From Helicobacter_J cappadocius (GTDB lineage: Bacteria > Campylobacterota > Campylobacteria > Campylobacterales > Helicobacteraceae), in NCBI RefSeq assembly GCF_030686155.1, contig NZ_JAUPEV010000021.1, positions 1 to 6,104 of the forward strand: 6,104 bases of DNA, read 5' to 3'. Position 1 is the first letter of the stretch. Each line of letters opens with the position of its first letter. The translations under genes and the position numbers were made by a program. The notes beneath the pieces were generated by a model, which had not been told where the DNA came from, ran no database searches, and saw only the letters and a list, made by a program, of their open reading frames with translations. Positions 1-6,104 of the stretch are shown here, in pieces.

Positions 1-175
1 TTGTAAAATTGATATGTTTTTATTTGTCTGATTTGTTCGATATGTTAGTGTGAGATTTTACGGAATTTTGGATTTTTCAGAAGTTCTTTTTCTCAAATAA
101 ATTTTAATAAAAGATTGATTTGATGATTTTTTTAAAATATATTCCTAAATAAATAAAAAGATTTTAATAAAGGAT
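1..175. other. AT-rich region downstream of the rRNA operon, no gene seen
   Basis: This stretch lies beyond the operon terminator. It is very AT-rich, and stops interrupt all six frames at short intervals. The only pattern I see is the short word attttaataaa occurring twice (near 102-112 and 162-172), which is not remarkable in such skewed sequence. No RNA gene or start codon with a plausible reading frame was found. It is probably intergenic sequence before the next gene, which lies outside the window. Confidence 0.6.
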
Positions 176-206
176 AAAAAGATAGAATCAAAAGAAGATT
201 CCCTAT
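176..206 (-). terminator. Rho-independent terminator after 5S rRNA
   Basis: Read on the minus strand, the 5S 3' end runs directly into a hairpin. GAAUC (complement of 197-201) pairs with GAUUC (complement of 185-189) across a 7-nt loop. Three outer A-U pairs (204-206 with 182-184) extend it past a small GG bulge. The stem is followed by C and a run of five U residues (complement of 176-180). A hairpin plus U-tract just past the last gene of an rRNA operon is the expected intrinsic terminator. The stem is short and weak, so a further stop signal to the left is possible. Confidence 0.7.
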
Positions 207-322
207 CCCTGCATCGACCTACGTTCCCACACCTGAAAGATGCAGTATCATCAGCGAAGAGGAGCTTAACTGCCAGGTTCGGAATGGAGCTGGGTGTTGC
301 CTCCTCTCTATAGACACAAGGA
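207..322 (-). rRNA. rrf: 5S ribosomal RNA
   Basis: This is the 5S rRNA of the large subunit and the last gene of the operon. The ends are set by helix I: CCUUGUGUC at the 5' end (complement of 314-322) pairs with GAUGCAGGG at the 3' end (complement of 207-215), giving nine pairs including G-U wobbles. The conserved loop C core CCGAACC is present (complement of 276-282), and GGGAACGUAGGUCG lies just before the 3' strand of helix I, as in bacterial 5S. The length of about 116 nt is normal. The ends may be off by one or two bases. A terminator follows directly, and a long hairpin abuts the 5' end. Confidence 0.95.
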
Positions 323-368
323 AAAGGGAATTAAAAGCAAGTGCTTTTGCTCTTAATTCCATTTTCCA
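321..368 (-). other. Long hairpin abutting the 5S 5' end (probable processing stem)
   Basis: An inverted repeat of about 20 bp per arm encloses a loop of about 8 nt. One arm starts GGAAAAGGGAAUUAA and the other ends UUAAUUCCAUUUUCC on the plus strand. In the transcript there is one internal mismatch and one G-U wobble, and the inner AAAAGC/GCUUUU word allows an alternative loop. The end of the stem falls on the first two bases of 5S. No U-tract follows, so it does not look like a terminator. I infer a structure that positions cleavage between 23S and 5S. Coordinates may be off by one. Confidence 0.7.
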
Positions 369-524
369 CTATAAAAGAGAATCTATTTTATAATAATAGC
401 CTAGAATATTTCAATCTCGAATTTTGATTAAAAAGTTCATAAAATTCTAAAATCCTAGTAATAAAACCATATACACTCAATAAGGCAGTGATAACATATC
501 CACACCTTTTTATCTATGAATATA
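323..524 (-). other. 23S-5S internal transcribed spacer
   Basis: This AT-rich spacer separates the 23S 3' end from 5S and holds no tRNA or open frame of note. In transcript order it contains the 3' arm of the pre-23S stem (514 to 471), an AU-rich stretch, a small 7-bp AU-only hairpin (370-376 with 386-392, 9-nt loop) and the long hairpin in front of 5S. It appears to be purely a maturation region. Confidence 0.8.
471..514 (-). repeat. Pre-23S processing stem, 3' arm
   Basis: This segment is the reverse complement of 3447-3496 on the other side of 23S. The outer part, 471-495, matches 3472-3496 at 24 of 25 positions, and the single difference is a G-U wobble in RNA. A 6-nt bulge follows on the other arm. 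Pairing then resumes: 496-505 with 3456-3465 (one wobble), a 2x2 AG/AG internal loop, and 508-514 with 3447-3453. About 42 bp in total would join the two ends of precursor 23S. Stems of this kind are the usual RNase III substrates in bacterial rRNA maturation. Confidence 0.88.
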
Positions 525-3407
<2,883 letters not shown>

Positions 3408-3819
3408 CAAATCCAAGATAAATCTTGAATCTGGCTTTCAAAGTATGATAAAACTGTGTGAATATTCTAAAGTTATCACTGCCTTATTGAATGTATGTAT
3501 CACTCTATGTATCTGAATATCAAATATTTAAAGCTCAAACTCACTCTCAATAAAAAACAGAGTTAATTGTAGTTTCATTACTATTTTTTAGGCTATTAAC
3601 AATAAAATTTTAAATAACATTTAGACAAAAGTCTAATTCAAACCTTTATGGCTTCACAAGCTTAAAGACTCTGATTAAACTTCCTATAAAACATCAACGA
3701 TGTCTTATTATACTATCATCTATTTATCTAATGTATGGAACTACATACACTCTATAAATGATATATCAAATACGATTTTAAAAATCTACCAAGAGAAGAT
3801 TTCAATAAGAGGAAATTAT
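3408..3819 (-). other. tRNA-Ala to 23S internal transcribed spacer
   Basis: This roughly 410-nt AT-rich spacer has no further tRNA. It holds the 5' arm of the pre-23S stem (3447-3496) and, between that arm and 23S, a CUUUGAAA word (complement of 3436-3443) resembling a boxA core. It also has several small perfect hairpins: 3414-3427 (5 bp, 4-nt loop), 3621-3636 (6 bp, 4-nt loop), 3691-3703 (5 bp, 3-nt loop) and 3733-3748 (5 bp, 6-nt loop). Frames are short and closed, so I read it as non-coding precursor. Confidence 0.8.
3447..3496 (-). repeat. Pre-23S processing stem, 5' arm
   Basis: This is the partner of 471-514. Positions 3472-3496 form the 25-bp outer helix. Positions 3466-3471 (UUUAGA in the transcript) bulge out, and 3456-3465 and 3447-3453 continue the pairing towards the mature 23S end about 40 nt away. 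The bulge and the tandem A-G mismatch are the only large irregularities. The near-perfect match of two segments almost 3 kb apart in otherwise low-complexity spacer supports selection for pairing. Confidence 0.88.
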
Positions 3820-3895
3820 TGGTGGAGAATAGCGGGATCGAACCGCTGACCTCCTGCGTGCAAAGCAGGCGCTCTCCCAGCTGAGCTAATTCCCC
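3820..3895 (-). tRNA. tRNA-Ala(UGC)
   Basis: This is a 76-nt alanine tRNA. The acceptor GGGGAAU (complement of 3889-3895) pairs with AUUCUCC (complement of 3824-3830). It includes the G3-U70 wobble pair, the main identity element for alanyl-tRNA synthetase. The anticodon UGC sits at the complement of 3860-3862 in the loop UUUGCAC. The T-arm carries GGUUCGAUCC. The discriminator is A, and CCA is encoded in the gene (complement of 3820-3822). It lies 3 nt after tRNA-Ile in the 16S-23S spacer, the usual Ile-Ala order of many bacterial rRNA operons. Confidence 0.98.
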
Positions 3896-3898
3896 TAA

Positions 3899-3975
<77 letters not shown>

Positions 3976-4028
3976 CTATAACATCCTCTTATTTTTATGC
4001 TTCATCGACTGAAATCAATCCCTGAAAA

Positions 4029-4058
4029 CTAAGCAAGAAAAAGAAGTTAACTATCTGA
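4029..4058 (-). repeat. Pre-16S processing stem, 3' arm
   Basis: On the plus strand this reads ctaagcaaga followed by an A-run, gaagtt and aactatctga. It matches the reverse complement of 5768-5799 with two single-base bulges, one C-A mismatch and two G-U wobbles, giving about 28 pairs. The inner anchor ctaagcaaga is a perfect 10-mer. Pairing would loop out the whole 16S, which is the standard geometry for RNase III release of pre-16S. Confidence 0.82.
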
Positions 4059-4081
4059 ATGTTTATTTTTTAAAAATGATG

Positions 4082-4105
4082 ATTAAGATAAACAAATATC
4101 TTAAT
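4082..4105 (-). other. AU-only hairpin immediately downstream of 16S
   Basis: A perfect 9-bp inverted repeat, attaagata / tatcttaat, encloses a 6-nt loop 10 nt beyond the 16S 3' end. In the transcript it is followed by CAUCAUUUUU, so it superficially resembles a weak intrinsic terminator. The stem has only one G-C pair, and the tRNAs and 23S lie downstream, so efficient termination is unlikely. A role as a processing or attenuating structure is only inferred. Confidence 0.55.
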
Positions 4106-4115
4106 AAATCTCTAG

Positions 4116-5616
<1,501 letters not shown>

Positions 5617-5767
5617 AGTTAAGTTTGTCCTCTCTCTTAGTGTCTCTTTTTAATCACAAATTTTATCACTCTATATTTCAAGGGTCATAAACGAGTTGTA
5701 TTCAAATAGATATTAACAACTAAGAGAAATAGTCTTATTTAAAAATGAAATATATAAAATATCCATA

Positions 5768-5799
5768 TCAAATAGTTTGACTTCATTTCTCTTGCTTAG
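5768..5799 (-). repeat. Pre-16S processing stem, 5' arm
   Basis: This is the partner of 4029-4058. In the transcript it reads CUAAGCAAGA, then GAAAUGAAGU and CAAACUAUUUGA. It lies about 150 nt upstream of the mature 16S 5' end, a spacing compatible with the leader stems of other bacterial rRNA operons. Confidence 0.82.
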
Positions 5800-5800
5800 A

Positions 5801-5812
5801 TTTCAAAGATCG
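5801..5812 (-). promoter_or_regulatory. boxA-like antitermination element (candidate)
   Basis: The transcript reads CGAUCUUUGAAA here, close to the boxA core (U)CUUUNAAA that binds NusB/S10 in rRNA antitermination complexes. It lies directly upstream of the pre-16S stem. The same CUUUGAAA octamer occurs upstream of 23S at 3436-3443, matching the leader-plus-spacer arrangement of E. coli. CUUUGAAA also occurs by chance within the 23S gene (near 1275 and 1855), which weakens the case. Epsilonproteobacterial boxA is not something I can confirm from sequence alone. Confidence 0.4.
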
Positions 5813-6104
5813 TTACTCAATCAACAAATATAAAATTAGAGATCATTTCTGATTTTAAAATATATCTGAAAAATTCAAGTAAAAGAACAACCACCAAATA
5901 GAACACATTTACAAGCTAAAATCGACAACACTTTTTACTCAAAAGGTTTCAATCTCAGAAAACTTAATGATAAATACCAGAGAGTTTTTAAATGAGGCTC
6001 ACCTGAATGGGAGTGGAATATTACAAACATATAGCTTAATATTGGCTTAGGAAATTAGAAGCTTTGGATAGAAATGGAGAAAAATAAATAAGGTTTAGGG
6101 GAAT
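5813..6104 (-). promoter_or_regulatory. Upstream AT-rich region, likely contains the rRNA promoter
   Basis: The operon promoter should lie here, upstream of the pre-16S stem. Minus-strand TATATT words that could act as -10 elements occur at 5859-5864 and 5827-5832, and TAATAT occurs near 6019-6024. None has a convincing TTGACA-like -35 at the right spacing. Sigma-70 promoters of Helicobacter and Campylobacter usually lack a clear -35, so this is not exclusive, and I cannot choose between them. No gene is seen. A 22-codon frame ending at 6036 runs off the window edge and is too short to call. Confidence 0.35.

Larger units (their letters stand above)
3976..4115 (-). other. 16S to tRNA-Ile internal transcribed spacer
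   Basis: This 140-nt AT-rich spacer contains a 9-bp hairpin 10 nt past the 16S end (4082-4105), then a short U-run and the 3' arm of the pre-16S stem (4029-4058). The remaining roughly 53 nt lead into tRNA-Ile. There is no coding potential. Confidence 0.8.
5617..5812 (-). other. 16S leader (transcribed precursor region)
   Basis: This AT-rich leader lies between the pre-16S stem and the mature 16S end. It has no gene. It holds the 5' arm of the stem (5768-5799) and, 1 nt further upstream, a boxA-like element. A purine-rich patch (complement of about 5625-5650, GAGACACUAAGAGAGAGG) precedes the mature end. No tRNA or open frame is visible. Confidence 0.7.

Noticed and set aside
321..368. The 5S-proximal hairpin as an intrinsic terminator between 23S and 5S
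   Set aside because: No U-tract follows the stem on the transcribed strand, and 5S begins at its base.
6036..6104. Minus-strand frame of 22 codons entering from the window edge and ending in TAA
   Set aside because: It is too short and compositionally biased to be called the tail of an upstream gene.

Overview
The window is one complete ribosomal RNA operon, read entirely on the minus strand (right to left as numbered). In transcription order it holds an AT-rich leader, 16S rRNA (5616 to 4116), tRNA-Ile(GAU), tRNA-Ala(UGC), 23S rRNA (3407 to 525), 5S rRNA (322 to 207) and a hairpin-plus-U-tract terminator (206 to 176). I see no protein-coding gene. The open frames inside the rRNAs and tRNAs are by-products of RNA-constrained sequence.

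The 16S sequence places the organism in the Epsilonproteobacteria (Campylobacterota), most likely Helicobacter or a close relative such as Wolinella. Evidence is the 5' start UUUAUGGAGAGUUUGAUCC, the segments CUAUGACGGGUAUCCGGC (complement of 5337-5354) and UGGGAGAGGUAGGUGGAAU (complement of 4979-4997), and the AGA triplet at E. coli 965-967. The last two segments are the classic Helicobacter genus signature sites. All spacers are very AT-rich, which fits Helicobacter better than the more GC-balanced Wolinella. H. pylori has its 16S detached from 23S-5S; here the operon is linked and carries spacer tRNAs, as in the enterohepatic helicobacters. Species cannot be fixed by eye.

Region by region: 1-175 is AT-rich sequence downstream of the operon, with no gene seen. 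176-322 is the terminator and 5S. 323-524 is the 23S-5S spacer, with a long hairpin directly in front of 5S and the 3' arm of the pre-23S processing stem. 525-3407 is 23S. 3408-3819 is the tRNA-Ala/23S spacer, with the 5' arm of the pre-23S stem. 3820-3975 holds the two tRNAs, only 3 nt apart. 3976-4115 is the 16S/tRNA-Ile spacer, with a 9-bp hairpin next to the 16S end and the 3' arm of the pre-16S stem. 4116-5616 is 16S. 5617-6104 is the leader, with the 5' arm of the pre-16S stem, a boxA-like element and probably the promoter.

The parts work as one transcription and maturation unit. Long inverted repeats bracket 16S (4029-4058 with 5768-5799) and 23S (471-514 with 3447-3496). They would pair in the precursor to form the double-stranded stems that RNase III normally cuts. 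The tRNAs between them would be released by RNase P and 3' nucleases. I did not find a novel biological system. The most informative non-coding features are these processing stems and the strong hairpin abutting 5S.
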